From assembly GCF_029945895.1 (NCBI RefSeq), contig NZ_JAQSDL010000003.1, positions 29,981 to 93,980 of the forward strand: a stretch of 64,000 nt of DNA, written 5' to 3'. The stretch is from Polaromonas sp. (GTDB taxonomy: Bacteria; Pseudomonadota; Gammaproteobacteria; Burkholderiales; Burkholderiaceae_C). The translations under genes were made by a program, and so were the position numbers. This document shows positions 28,702-40,100 of this stretch, in pieces. Numbering within the stretch: position 1 is the stretch's first letter; the number at the start of each line of letters is the position of its first letter. Under the pieces are notes generated by a model that saw nothing but the letters and a program-made list of their open reading frames with translations, was not told the DNA's origin and did no database searches.

Positions 28702-29856
28702 ATGAATCCCGCCGATCTGCCCCGTGAACTCACCTGCGTGCCGCCACCAGAAACCGATGCCCTGCTGGCCGCCGTGCGCGCGGTCGCGCAGGGGCCGCTG
28801 AAGCAACAAGTGGAAGCGATTGACCGGCAAGGCCATTACCCGCGGGCTGTGCTGCAGGAGCTGGCGAAGCTGGGCGCGATGAGTGCGCATCTGGATATGC
28901 CTGCAGGCCCAGGCAGCTACGCGCTGGCGATCCAGGCCATGGCTGAAGTCTCGCGCGTCTGCGGCGCCACCGGCTTCATGATGTGGTGCCAGGCCGTGTG
29001 CGGCCTGTACATGCAGCAGTCGGGCAACCCGGGCCTGATGGGTGACGTGTTGTTGCGCCACGCCAGCGGCGCCGGGCTGGGCGGCACGGCGCTGTCCAAC
29101 CCAATGAAAAGTTACGCACAGATCGAGAGCCTGCTGCTCAGGGCCACCCCCGTCGAAGGCGGCTACCTCGTCAACGGCAACTTGCCCTGGGTCAGCAACC
29201 TGGGGTCGGACCATTACTTCGGCGCGATTGCAGCGGTGATGGCAGGGGACGCACCTGCCGACAGGGAGGTCATGTTCCTGCTGCGCTGCGACGCCCCCGG
29301 CGTGGAGCTGCGCGAATGCCCCAGCTTTTCGGCCATGGAAGGCACAGGCACCTGGGGCGTGCGTCTGAAGGACCATTTCATTGGTGCGGGCGAGATCATG
29401 GCCGATCCGGCCAAACCCTACATTGCGCGCATACGCGCCGCTTTTGTGATGCTGCAGTGTGGCATGGCGGTGGGCGTCACCCAAGGGGCGATTGACTCGA
29501 TGTGGGCCGTGGAGTCCCAGCTGGGCCATGTCAATCAGTTCCTGGAAGACCGGCCCGACACCCTGCAGGCCGAACTGGATGCGCTGACCCGGCGCGTGAT
29601 GACACTCGCCGACACACCGTTTGAGCCCTCAGCCGAATTTTTCATCGACGTGCTCGATGCCCGCGCCCACGGCGCCGAGCTGTGCCTGCGCGCCGCCCAG
29701 TCGGCGCTGATGCACCAGGGGGCACGTGGCTACCTGATGTCATCGGAAGTGCAGCGGCGCGTGCGCGAATCGCATTTCGTCGCCATCGTCACGCCGGCCA
29801 TCAAGCACCTGCGCAAGGAAATCGCGCGGCTGAGTGCCGAGGAGCAGCCGGCATGA
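28702..29856 (+). CDS. Acyl-CoA-dehydrogenase-fold flavoprotein (possible monooxygenase)
   Basis: The 384-residue protein has the three-part acyl-CoA dehydrogenase layout: helical N-terminus, a middle beta domain ([20 protein letters not shown]) and a helical C-terminus ([18 protein letters not shown]). Aligned by eye with medium-chain acyl-CoA dehydrogenase, the catalytic Glu position holds Ser347. Loss of that Glu is typical of members that use reduced flavin and oxygen, such as the DszC/SfnC group, but this assignment is inference. Its stop overlaps the rubredoxin-reductase start (ATGA), arguing for a shared function. Confidence 0.82.
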   Translation: MNPADLPRELTCVPPPETDALLAAVRAVAQGPLKQQVEAIDRQGHYPRAVLQELAKLGAMSAHLDMPAGPGSYALAIQAMAEVSRVCGATGFMMWCQAVCGLYMQQSGNPGLMGDVLLRHASGAGLGGTALSNPMKSYAQIESLLLRATPVEGGYLVNGNLPWVSNLGSDHYFGAIAAVMAGDAPADREVMFLLRCDAPGVELRECPSFSAMEGTGTWGVRLKDHFIGAGEIMADPAKPYIARIRAAFVMLQCGMAVGVTQGAIDSMWAVESQLGHVNQFLEDRPDTLQAELDALTRRVMTLADTPFEPSAEFFIDVLDARAHGAELCLRAAQSALMHQGARGYLMSSEVQRRVRESHFVAIVTPAIKHLRKEIARLSAEEQPA

Positions 29857-31139
29857 TCCTTCCGCCGCCAGCACGACCTGCCCAAGCCGTCACCACCGAT
29901 GCGTCCGGCTTGCCGTGGGCGCTGTTTATCTGCAAGGCCTGCGGACTGATTTATGACGAAGCCAAGGGGGATGCCGACAGCGGGCTGGCGCCGGGCACAC
30001 GTTTTGCCGACATTCCCGACGACTGGGCCTGTCCGCTGTGCGGTGTGGGCAAGGCCGACTTTGAACCTCATGTGGTGGCCGGGCAACCGCAGCGACGGGC
30101 CACCAGCCCGGCCACCCGCCTGCCGCAAGGCGCGGCCACACGGCACAACGCCGGCACAGTCATCGTCGGGGCCGGGCGCGCAGGCTGGGAGATGGCGCAG
30201 GCCCTGCGCGAACGCGACGCCGACATGCCCATCACCCTGGTCACGGCCTGCAGCGGCGACATTTACGACAAACCCATGCTTTCGGTGGCCATCGCTCGCG
30301 GCATGGCCGTCGACAAGCTGGCGCGCGAAAGCGGTGACCAGGCTGCGCAGCGCCTCGGTGTGCGCTTGCTGGCCCACACGCAGGCCGTCAGCATCACGTC
30401 GGGCAGCCGCCAGCTGCGCACCACCCGCGGCACGCTGCGCTACCGGCATCTGGTGCTGGCGCACGGCGCCCAGGCGCGCTCCCTGCCACAACTGCCTGCA
30501 GCCCTGTGCTGGCGCATCAACCATCTGCAGGCTTATGCAAAATTCCGCGCGGTGCTGGGCGCCTCTGCGCAGCGGATCGCCATCGTGGGCGCCGGCCTGA
30601 TTGGCTCCGAACTCGCCAATGACCTGGCGCTGGCGGGTCACCAGGTCACCCTGCTCGATGTGCAGACGCGGCCACTCGCAAGCTGCTTGTCGGAAGCGCA
30701 ATCGCAGCAACTGCTGGCGGCCTGGCGCGACCTGCCACTGCGATTCGTCGGAGGGGTGCAGATCAGCGGGATGAAGTCGCCCGCAGCGTCGGGCCACGGG
30801 GTAAAACAGCTCGACACGGCATGTGGCCAGACCTTCACGGTCGACCACATCATCGTGGCCGCAGGGCTGCAGACACCGAGCCGGCTGGCGCGCAGCGCCG
30901 GCCTGGCCTGGAACCAGGGCATTGATGTCAAGCCGGACTCGCTGGCCACCAGCGTGGAAGGTATTCACGCGCTGGGTGATTGCATTTCCGTCGACGGCGA
31001 AGTCAGCCGCTTTATCGAGCCCATCGGCCGGCAGGCGCAAACGCTGGCGACAAGCATTCTGGGCCAGCCCGTCACGCCTTACCATGCTGCGAGGGTGCCG
31101 TTGCGGGTGAAAACAACGTCCCTGCCGTTTACCCTGTAG
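29853..31139 (+). CDS. Rubredoxin / FAD-dependent pyridine-nucleotide reductase fusion
   Basis: The 428-residue protein joins a rubredoxin domain and a rubredoxin-reductase-like domain. Iron ligands are in [14 protein letters not shown] and CPLCGVGK (C27, C30, C60, C63). The reductase part has an FAD dinucleotide fold [13 protein letters not shown] near residue 102 and an NAD(P)H fold [14 protein letters not shown]. Its C-terminal FAD motif is [11 protein letters not shown]. The fusion would carry electrons from NAD(P)H to the iron centre and on to a partner, plausibly the flavoprotein encoded just before it. Confidence 0.9.
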   Translation: MILPPPARPAQAVTTDASGLPWALFICKACGLIYDEAKGDADSGLAPGTRFADIPDDWACPLCGVGKADFEPHVVAGQPQRRATSPATRLPQGAATRHNAGTVIVGAGRAGWEMAQALRERDADMPITLVTACSGDIYDKPMLSVAIARGMAVDKLARESGDQAAQRLGVRLLAHTQAVSITSGSRQLRTTRGTLRYRHLVLAHGAQARSLPQLPAALCWRINHLQAYAKFRAVLGASAQRIAIVGAGLIGSELANDLALAGHQVTLLDVQTRPLASCLSEAQSQQLLAAWRDLPLRFVGGVQISGMKSPAASGHGVKQLDTACGQTFTVDHIIVAAGLQTPSRLARSAGLAWNQGIDVKPDSLATSVEGIHALGDCISVDGEVSRFIEPIGRQAQTLATSILGQPVTPYHAARVPLRVKTTSLPFTL

Positions 31140-31148
31140 CTTGACGGG

Positions 31149-34100
31149 TCAGCCCGGCTGGTGCACCGGCTCCGCGTGCACGCGCTCGACGGTCACCCGG
31201 CGCGGCGCGGGTCCATCGCCCTGCTCTTGAGAAATGGTCAGCACGACTGAACGTGCGCCGAGACTGACCCGAATCTGCAGCGGCAGCGCGCCGGACGGCA
31301 GGCCTGTTGCGACAAAGGCCCCGGTCTCGGCGTTGACCTGCAACCACGCCGGCAGCGGCCGGCCGCTGAGGGTCGTGGCCCCGACCTGCACAGCACCCCC
31401 TGCCGCCCCTGCCAACAGGGCGGGCGGCAGCGAGAAACGAAAACCGCTGCCCGCGACCAGCTCGCGCGCCACCGTGACAGTGACGATGCCAGCTACCTGG
31501 TCGGTGGGCTCGCGGACCACCTTCACCGTTGTTCCACTGTCGCCGCCTGAGGCGGTCGGACCGCTTTCAAGCAGGGCATTCGCGTCCGCCACCGTCAGAC
31601 CGGAAGCGGCGAACCGCTGCGGGGGAACGGGCGGCAACGCGGGCGTCTGGAAAAACGAGCCAGCGAAGCTGGACAGGTCGGTGATGGCGGCCCTCGTGAC
31701 GGCGGTGTTGTCTACCAGGATGTAGTTGTCAGCCGCAGCGCCACCCAGAATGATGCCCTTGATGAGCACCAACTTGTTGGCGCCCACAAACGGCGTGTCG
31801 AAGCTGCCGGTCGCTGTGTTGACCGAGAGAACATCGCCTGGCACCAGGCCGGCATACGCGGCGCCGCCCGTGTTCAGGGTGGCGCTGGTATTGCCGTCGA
31901 CAACCTTGTTATTGGCCGTGATGCCACTCACGCTGCTGATTTGCGCCCTGTCGATATTCAGTCGGCCATTGCTGAGCACCAGCGTGTAGTTCTCGTTGTT
32001 GGTGGCCCCGGAGGTAATGGCGATGCCGGTTTGGGCCACGGGCGTATTGAACACTGCCGCGCTGCTGCGGGTCACACCCACACTGGCTGCGGTGTCGCCG
32101 TCGATGTAGCCGCTGGAATTGCCGGTGAACACCGGGTTGGTCTGGCCATAAATCTTGCTGGCGTCGTTGGTCGTGATGGTCAAGGTGGGGGCAACACGGT
32201 ACAAAAACATGCTGGCACTGCCGCCGGGCGTGAAGCTCGCGGCGGTGTTGTAGCGCTTGCTGTAACTGGTAACCCCTTCCGTCGTGGTGAGCGGGTCGCC
32301 AAGCGTTCCGGGATCACCGCTATAAACAAGATAGCGGCCTGATGTAGCGACAATTCCAGCCGCGCCCAAGGTATTGTTGAGTTGACCACCCGTGGCGACA
32401 CCTGCGGCATTGGAGCTGCCGGCTTTAAGCACGATAGCGTCGCCGGTTCCCGCAGAAGTAACAGCATTGTCCAGTCTGAGGTTGGACGCGGCCCCTGTGG
32501 TTTCAATTTTGGTGGCGACGGCTGTGGTGACACCCGCAACACCGGCCACGCTACCCACGGTCAGGGCGCCAGCCTGGCTGTAATCGATGCTGCCGGTGTT
32601 GGCCGCCAGCGTGGTCACCGCATTGCCGGCGTGGCGCAAGGTGTGGTTACCGCCGGCACCAGTCAGCGCCAGCCCCGATGCGTTGATGGCGCCCGATTGG
32701 GTCACCGTACCACCGGCCGAGAGCGTGGCATTACCGGTGGTCAGCACCGCCGCAACATCGAAGCCATTGACGTCGGTGTATTGAATCGCCCCGGTCGTGG
32801 TCGCCTGAAGATTGATCGTTCCGGCGTTGTTGCCGCTGTTGGTCAGTGTGATGGGCGAGTTGGCTGCCGAGTTCTGCACTTTCAGCGTGCCCGCCGTGAT
32901 ATTGCCGGTAGAGGCCGTCTGGGTGACAGCGCCGCCGGCCAGAAGGTCGAGCGTGCCTGCGACGTTTGATGCTGCACTACCCACACCCATGTTGATCGCG
33001 CCAGTAGCTACGAAGGCACTGCCGCCCGCCGTGGTGTTGACACCCAGATTGGTCGCCGCCACGTTAATGCGGTCGCCGCTGCTGCCAATGTTGCCGTTGG
33101 CATTGAGGGTGACATTGGTGGCGGTAATGAGCTGCGTGCCAGTGTCGGTGATTGACCCCGCATTGAGCGTCAGGGTCTTGCCGCTCAGCCCAATGTTGTT
33201 GCCAATCGTCAAGACACCGCTGCTGGCTGTATCGCCGATGACGATGGAGCCTGTGGCGCCAGTCGCAATCGCCGTTATTTCCGCGCCTGAAATATCAAAG
33301 GCGGAAGCACCTGCCAGCGACATCGCGCGATTTGCAGTTTTGGCCTTGATGGTCAACGCGCCACTGGTGGCAAGTGCGTTGTTGCCGGTGTTCGTGCCAA
33401 TCGCAACCGCGTCCGCAATGACTGTGATGGGTCCGGTACCTGCAGCAACGTCAATGTTGTTGTTCTGTGTATAGGTGCCTGTACCGGCGTCCACAAGAAC
33501 CGTCCCACCAGTGCCCGCCGCAGCGCCGCCCGTTGCGGTACCGCCCACGGCACTGAGGCTGCTTGCCAGCGTGATGCCCAGCCCGCCCCCAGCCGCATCG
33601 AGCGTGATGGCCCCGGCATTGCCGCCCGCAGCCGCGCCGGTCACGCCATTGCCACCTGTTGTTGCGATCGCACCCACAGCAACGCTTCCGCCGGTGGAGC
33701 TGACACTCACCGCAGCGCCGTTGCCACCCGCCTGATCGACGCCCGCACCTGCGCCGCCTATGGCGCTGATCGACCCGCTGCTGCTGATGGCCCCTGTCGA
33801 ACTCAAGGTGATGGCTCCGCCGTTGCCGCCCGTGCCCAGTGTGCTGGCGTTCGTGCCGTTGGCGGTGATCGTGCTGGCGCCCAGCGTCAGGGCTGCGCCG
33901 CTGATGCTGATGGTGCCGGCGTTGCGTCCGCTGGAGCTGCCCAGTGCGGTACCGCCGCTGGCTGCGATGTTTCCCGCCCCCACGGTGCCACTGGCCGCTG
34001 CCAGTGTGATGTTTCCGCCGTTTCCTTTGCCGCCTCCCGTGGTGGTCAACGCCCCTGTCGTCAGATTGCCGGCCGTGTTGCTCACGCTGATGGAGCCCGC

Positions 34101-37100
34101 CGTGCCGCCTGCGCCACTGCCCGCTGCAGCGCCAGTGCTGGCCGTCAGGGAGCCCGTGCTGACCGCCCCTGCTACCGTGTTGCTGATCGTGATGGAGCCG
34201 GCATTGCCGCCTGCACCGTTGGTGGCCGAGCCTGCGCCGCCGCTGGCCGAGATCAGGCCCGTGCCCGTCACGCCGCCTGTGCTGGTGATGCTCACCGCCG
34301 CACCGTTGCCGCCAGTCTGGTCTGTACCCACACCGGTCGCTCCGGTGGCTGTGATGGTGTTGGCGCCGAAACTCACGCCCACGCCAGTCAGGCTGACGGC
34401 CCCGGCGTCGCGCCCTGCCGTGCCTGTGTTGGCCGTGCCGCCTGAGCTGTTGATGATCCCTACTGTCAGCGCCCCTGCCGTGTTGACGGTCACAGTACCG
34501 CCCGCGCCGTTGGCCTGGCCCTGTGTTGTGAGGGGGCCGACCGTGGTGGCCACGCCTGATGCGTTGTTGGTAACCGTGATGGCGCCTGCCGCTCCTGCCA
34601 GCTCAGTACCCACTGACGCGCCGCTGCGGGCGTTCAGCCCGCCTGTGCCCGCCAGGTTGATCACGCCTGTGCTGCCGTTGTTGGTCACGCTGACGCTGCC
34701 CGCCGCCCCGCCTGCTGCGCTGCCCGTGCCGCCCGCACCACCGTTGGCTGTGATCGCGCCCGCCCCGCTGCTGGTCATGCCCCCGCCGTTGCTGGTCAGG
34801 CTGATGGCTGCGCCGCTGCCTCCTGCAAAGCTCGCTCCGCTGCCCGCTCCACCCGTGGCTGTCACGGTGCTGGCTCCCAGCGTAACGGTGCCGCCGCTCA
34901 GGGTGATGGTGCCAGCGTTGGCCCCTGCGCTGTTGCTGCCTGCGCCGCCCGTGGAGGCAATCGCCGCCCCGCCTGTGCTGACCACCCCTGCGCCTGCGGC
35001 ACTGACACTGATGTTGCCGCCCCGCCCTTTGGCTGCGCCGGTGGTGGTGATCGCCCCTACCGTGACGTTGGCATCCGTCGCTGTGTTGCTGACCGAGACG
35101 CTGCCTGCGGTGCCGCCCAGCCCTGTGCCCAGGGCTGCACCGGTGCTCGCCGTCAGTGTCCCCGTGCTGATCGCCCCTGCTGCGCTGTTGGCTATCGTGA
35201 TGGATCCGGCGTCGCCGCCTGCGCCGTTGGTGGCCGAGCCTGCGCCGCCTGAGGCCGCTATCGCGCCTGTGCCGGTGATGCCGTTGGTGGAGGTCAGGCT
35301 GATGGCTGCGCCATTGCCGCCCGTCTGGGCGGCGCCCACACCAGCTGTGCCGCTAGCGGTGATGGTGCTGGCTCCCAGGCTGATGCCTGCGCCGGTGATG
35401 CTGACCGTGCCGGCGTTGCGCCCGGCGTTGGTGGCCAGCGCTGCGCCGCCTGAGGTGGTGATACTGCCGCTGGCCGCCGTTCCAGCGGAGCTGAGCACGA
35501 CGTTGCCGCCATGGCCCATCGTCCCGCCTGTCGTGGTGATCGCGCCTGTCGCCAGCGTGCCCGCGGCTGCCGTGTTGGTCACACTGACCCGGGTGCCGCT
35601 GGCGTCACCGCCGGCACCCGTGCCAGCAGCGTTGCCAGTCTGCACTGTCAAGGCGCCTGTCGAGATGTTGCCTGCTGCGCTGTTGGCTATCGTGATGGAG
35701 CCGGCGTTGCCGCCCGCGCCGTTGTTCACACCAACTCCCCCGCTGGCCGAGATGGTGCCGGTCTGGGTGATGCCGTTTGTGGAGGTAATACTCACCGCCG
35801 CGCCTGCGCCGCCCGCCCGGTCGCCTGTCGTCACGCCGTTACTGCCGCTGGCGCTGATCGCCGCTGCCGTGACGCCCGCTCCTGTAATGCTGACCGCCCC
35901 GGCGCTGCGCCCACTATTACCCGCCGTTGCCGTGCCGCCTGTCGTGGCGATCGCGCCAGTCGTGACGGTTGAACTGCCGGTGATGCTCACGGCCCCGCCG
36001 TCACCGTTGCCAGCACCTGTCGTGGTGATGGCGCCGGTGGAGATGGCTTTGCCGGTCAGGCTCAGCGCCGTGCCGGCGCCCGTGCTGGCGCCGGTGATGG
36101 TGATGTCGCCTTTGTTGGTGGTGCGGCTGGTGTCAATGGTGACTCCGCTGGCCAGCGTCACCGCGCCGGTGATCGTCACGTTGTTGGCGGCCACATCGGC
36201 GGTGGTGATGTCGCCGCGCAGTGTGCTGGTGGCCGCCGTCAGGGCTACCGAGGCAATTTCGTTGGCGCTGCCGATCTGCCCGACGCTGAGGGTGCTGGTG
36301 CCGGCATTGAGGCTGACCGTTTCTGCCGAGTTGCCGCGGATGCCCGCAAAGGCGTTGATGACGCCATTGACACCTGCACCAGCCGTATTCACGCTCAGGT
36401 TGGAGCCGTCGGCCAGCAGCAGTGCGCCGCCGTTGGCATTGGCCGTGTTGCCGAAGGTGATGGTGTCTGCGCTGCTGGTGAAGGTGGTCGCCGCGCCGGC
36501 GTTGACCTTGAGGGTATTGCCTGCAGTGGCCACGTAGGTCTGCGCGTTGGCGTTGTACGTGGTGCCGGTGAAGCTGATCTCGCCCGTATCGGTGCCGGCC
36601 GTGGTGGCCGTCAAGGCGGTGGCGCCGGTCACGCCGGCGGCTGCCCCACCGATGTTGGCTACCGTGATGTCGTTGCCCGTGACCGTCAGCGCCGACAGGG
36701 CCGTCGTCCCGCCTGTGGTGCCGCCCAGCGTCACATCGCCCGTGCCGGCCGCCAGAATCAGGGCACGCGCTGCACCGCTGCTGTCGACCGCGCCGTCGAA
36801 CTGGATGTTGCCACCCGCCCCCGCACCGGCGTTGCCGCCCGCTGCGTTGAGGGTGACCGTCGCCGCGTTGAGCAGCGCCGCGTCCTTGACGCGTATGTTC
36901 GCGCCGCTGCCCGAAACCGCGCCGCCGACCTGATTGCCGCCCAGCGCCGTCAGGTTGCCGCCCAGTGTGATGGTCGGCGTTGCCCCGCCTGCGTCCAGTG
37001 TGATCGCGCCAGCGTTGCCGCCTGCCGCCGTGCCACTGGCTCCGGCTGCCCCGCCGCTCGTCGTGATCGCCGCCACCGTGACGTTGTCGCCGGTGGAGCT

Positions 37101-40100
37101 GACACTTACCGCAGCGCCGTTGCCGCCCGCCTGGTCGGCGCCCACGCCAGCGCTGCCGCCCGCCGTGATGGCGCCAAGGGCTGTGATGGCTTCGCCCGTG
37201 CTGATGGTGACCTTGCCGGCGTCGCGCCCGGCCAGGGTGCTCAGGGCGTTGACCGTGCCGCCACCGGTCCCGATGGTGCCCGCGCTCAGTGTGCCTGTCG
37301 TGCTGATGCTGACCAGGCCGCCATGGCCGTTGGCCTGACCGCCGGTGTTCAAGTTGCCCAGGGTGGTCGCCGTCGCTGACGTGGCGTTGTTGTTAATGGT
37401 GATGCTGCCCGCAGCCAGCGCCGCTGTGCTGCCTGTCGATGCGCCGGTGCGGGCGTTGAGTCCGCCGCTGCCGGCCAGGCTGATCGTGCCTGTGCTGGCT
37501 GCTGCGTTGGTCACGCTGATGGTGCCTGCCGCCCCGCCGGCTGCGCCGGTGCCTGAGGCTGCGCCGCCGTTGGCTGTCATGGCCCCAGCGCCCGTGCTGC
37601 TCATGCCGCCGGCGTTGCTGGTCACGCTGATCTGGCCGCCACTGCCGCCTGCAAAGCTGGCGCCGTTGCCGGCTCCGCCCGTGGCCGTCACGGTGCTGGC
37701 CCCCAGGGTGACCGTGCCGCCGCTTAGGGTGATGTCGCCTGCATCGGCTCCCGCGCTGGTGGCGCCCACCCCACCCGTTGCGGCAATGGCCGCCCCGCCT
37801 GTGCTCAGTACGCCCGCCCCTGCCGCGCTCACGCTGATGTTGCCGCCAGCGCCTTTGGTGCCGCCGGTCGTGGTCAGCGCCGCTGTCGTGACGTTTCCTC
37901 CAGCAAAGGTGTTGCTGACGCTGACGCTGCCGGCCGTGCCGCCCAGTCCTGTGCCCACCGCGTTGCCCGTGCTCGCTGTCAACGCACCCACGCTGATGTT
38001 GCTCGCGCCACTATTGCTTACGCTGATCGTGCCTGCGCTGCCGCCGTTGGTGTTGCCCGTTCCGCCGCTGCTTCCACTGGCACTGATGCCGGCCGTTGTG
38101 ACGCCGCCCACGCCGGTGATACTCACCGCGCCACCAGCACGTCCGACATTGCCCGCACTCGCCGTGCCGCCTGTCGCCGTGACCGCGCCCGACAGATTCA
38201 CCACCCCCGTCCCCGTGATGCTCACCGCACCGCCATCACCATTGGCCGCGCCTGTCGTGGTGATGGCGCCGGTGGAGATGGCTTTGCCGGTCAGGCTCAG
38301 CGCCGTGCCGGCGCCCGTGCTGGCGCCGGTGATGGTGATGTCGCCTTTGTTGGTGGTGCGGCTGGTGTCAATGGTGACACTGTTGGCCAGCGCCACCGCG
38401 CCGGTGATCGTCACGTTGTTGGCTGCAACATCGGCTGTGGTGATGTCGCCGCGCAGTGTGCTGGTCGCCGCAGTCAGGGCCACTGAGGCCACTTCGCCTG
38501 TGCTGCCGATCTGGCCAACGCTGATGGTGCTGGTGCCGGCATTGAAGCTGAGGGTTTCTGCGGAGGTGGCACGCACCCCGGCAAAGGCATTGATGACGCC
38601 GTTGGCGAGCACACCGGCGGTGTTCACGCTCAGATTGGAGCCGTCGGCCAGCAGCAGCGTGCCGCCTGCTGCGCTGGCGGCATTGCCGAAGGTGATGTTG
38701 TCTGCGGTGCTGCTGAAGGTGGTTGTCGCGCCAGCGTTGATCTTGAGCGTGTTGCCTGCTGCGGCAACGTAAGTCTGCGCGTTGGCGTTGTAGGTGGTGC
38801 CGGTGAAGCTGATCTCGCCCGTATCGGCACCCGCCGTGGTGGCGGTCAGTGCCGTGGCGCCGGTCACGCCGGCAGCGGCCCCACCAATGTTGGCTACCGT
38901 GATGTCGTTGCCCGTGACGGTCAACGTCGACAGCGCGCTGGTGCCACCCATCGCGCCGCTGGCTGTCACATCGCCCGTGCCCGCCGTCACGCTCAGCGCA
39001 CGCGCACCGCCGGTGCTGTTGATCGCACCATCGAACTGCACGTTGCCGCCCGTGCCCACACCAGCGTTGCCGCCGCGTGAGTCCAGCGTCACGGTCGCTG
39101 CGTTGAGCAGAGCGTCTTGCTTGATGCTGATGTTTGCACCACTGCCCGATGTGCCTCCACCAAACTGGTTGCCCCCCAGCGCCGTCAGGCTTCCGCCCAG
39201 CGTGATGGTGGGTGTGCCCCCAGCCGCATCAAGCGTGATGGCCCCGGCATTGCCGCCCGCAGCCACGCCGGCCACGCCGTTGCCGCCCGTGGTCGTGATC
39301 GCCGCCACCGATACGTTGCCCCCCGTGGAGCTGACACTCACCGCAGCGCCGTTGCCGCCCGCCTGGTTGGCGCCGTTGCCCGCGCTGCCGCCCGCCGTGA
39401 TGGCGGCAGCGGTGAGGGCAGCTCCCGCCTGCAAGGTGACGGCGCCTGCGTTGCGCCCGCCGGTGCCGGCCTGGGCCGCACCGCCGCCCGTGGCAATCGT
39501 GCTGGTGCTCAAGGTGCCGGTGGTGGTCACACTGACCGCGCCGCCGTTGCCATTGGCGCCGCCCACCGTGCTCAAGGCACCCAGGGTGGCGTTGCTGCCC
39601 GTGAGTGTGAGCGAGCCTGCGGCGCCGCCCGTGCCCGTGCCGGTCGCCCCGCCCGTCGATGCCGTGATGCTGCTCGTGCCCAGTGTGCCGCTACCGGTGA
39701 TGGACACCACGCCTGCGTTGCCACCGGCCTGGTCGGTGCCGTTGGCCGCGCCGCCGCTGGCGGTGATGGCGCCGGTGATGCTTCGGTTCACCCCCGTGAT
39801 GGTGATGTTGCCGGCGTTGCTCCCGGCTCGTGTGCCCGCCGCCAGCACCGTGCCGCTGGTGCCCAGCGTTCCCGTCACCGTCACCCCCGCCTGCGAGGAC
39901 AGGGTCACGGACCCGCCGTTGCCGCCTGCGCCGCCTGCCGTGCTGATGGCGCCTGTATTGAGGTTGCCGCCCGCAGCGCTGTTGCTCACGCTGATGCTGC
40001 CAGCCGCACCGCCTGCGCCTGTTCCCCTGGCGTTGCCTGTCTGTGCAGTCAGCGCACCGGTGACGATGTTGCCGCTGCCGCTGTTGCTCAGCGTGATGCT

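Noticed and set aside
33760..36537. Long plus-strand open frame (925 codons) rich in Pro, Ala and Val opposite the adhesin gene
   Set aside because: It mirrors the repetitive Gly/Thr/Ala coding of the minus-strand adhesin, has no family motifs, and similar frames occur all along that gene; it is a by-product of GC-rich repeats.
36016..38955. Duplicated DNA inside the adhesin as a CRISPR or mobile element
   Set aside because: Spacing is an exact codon multiple within one open reading frame, with no short repeat/spacer pattern, transposase or terminal inverted repeats.
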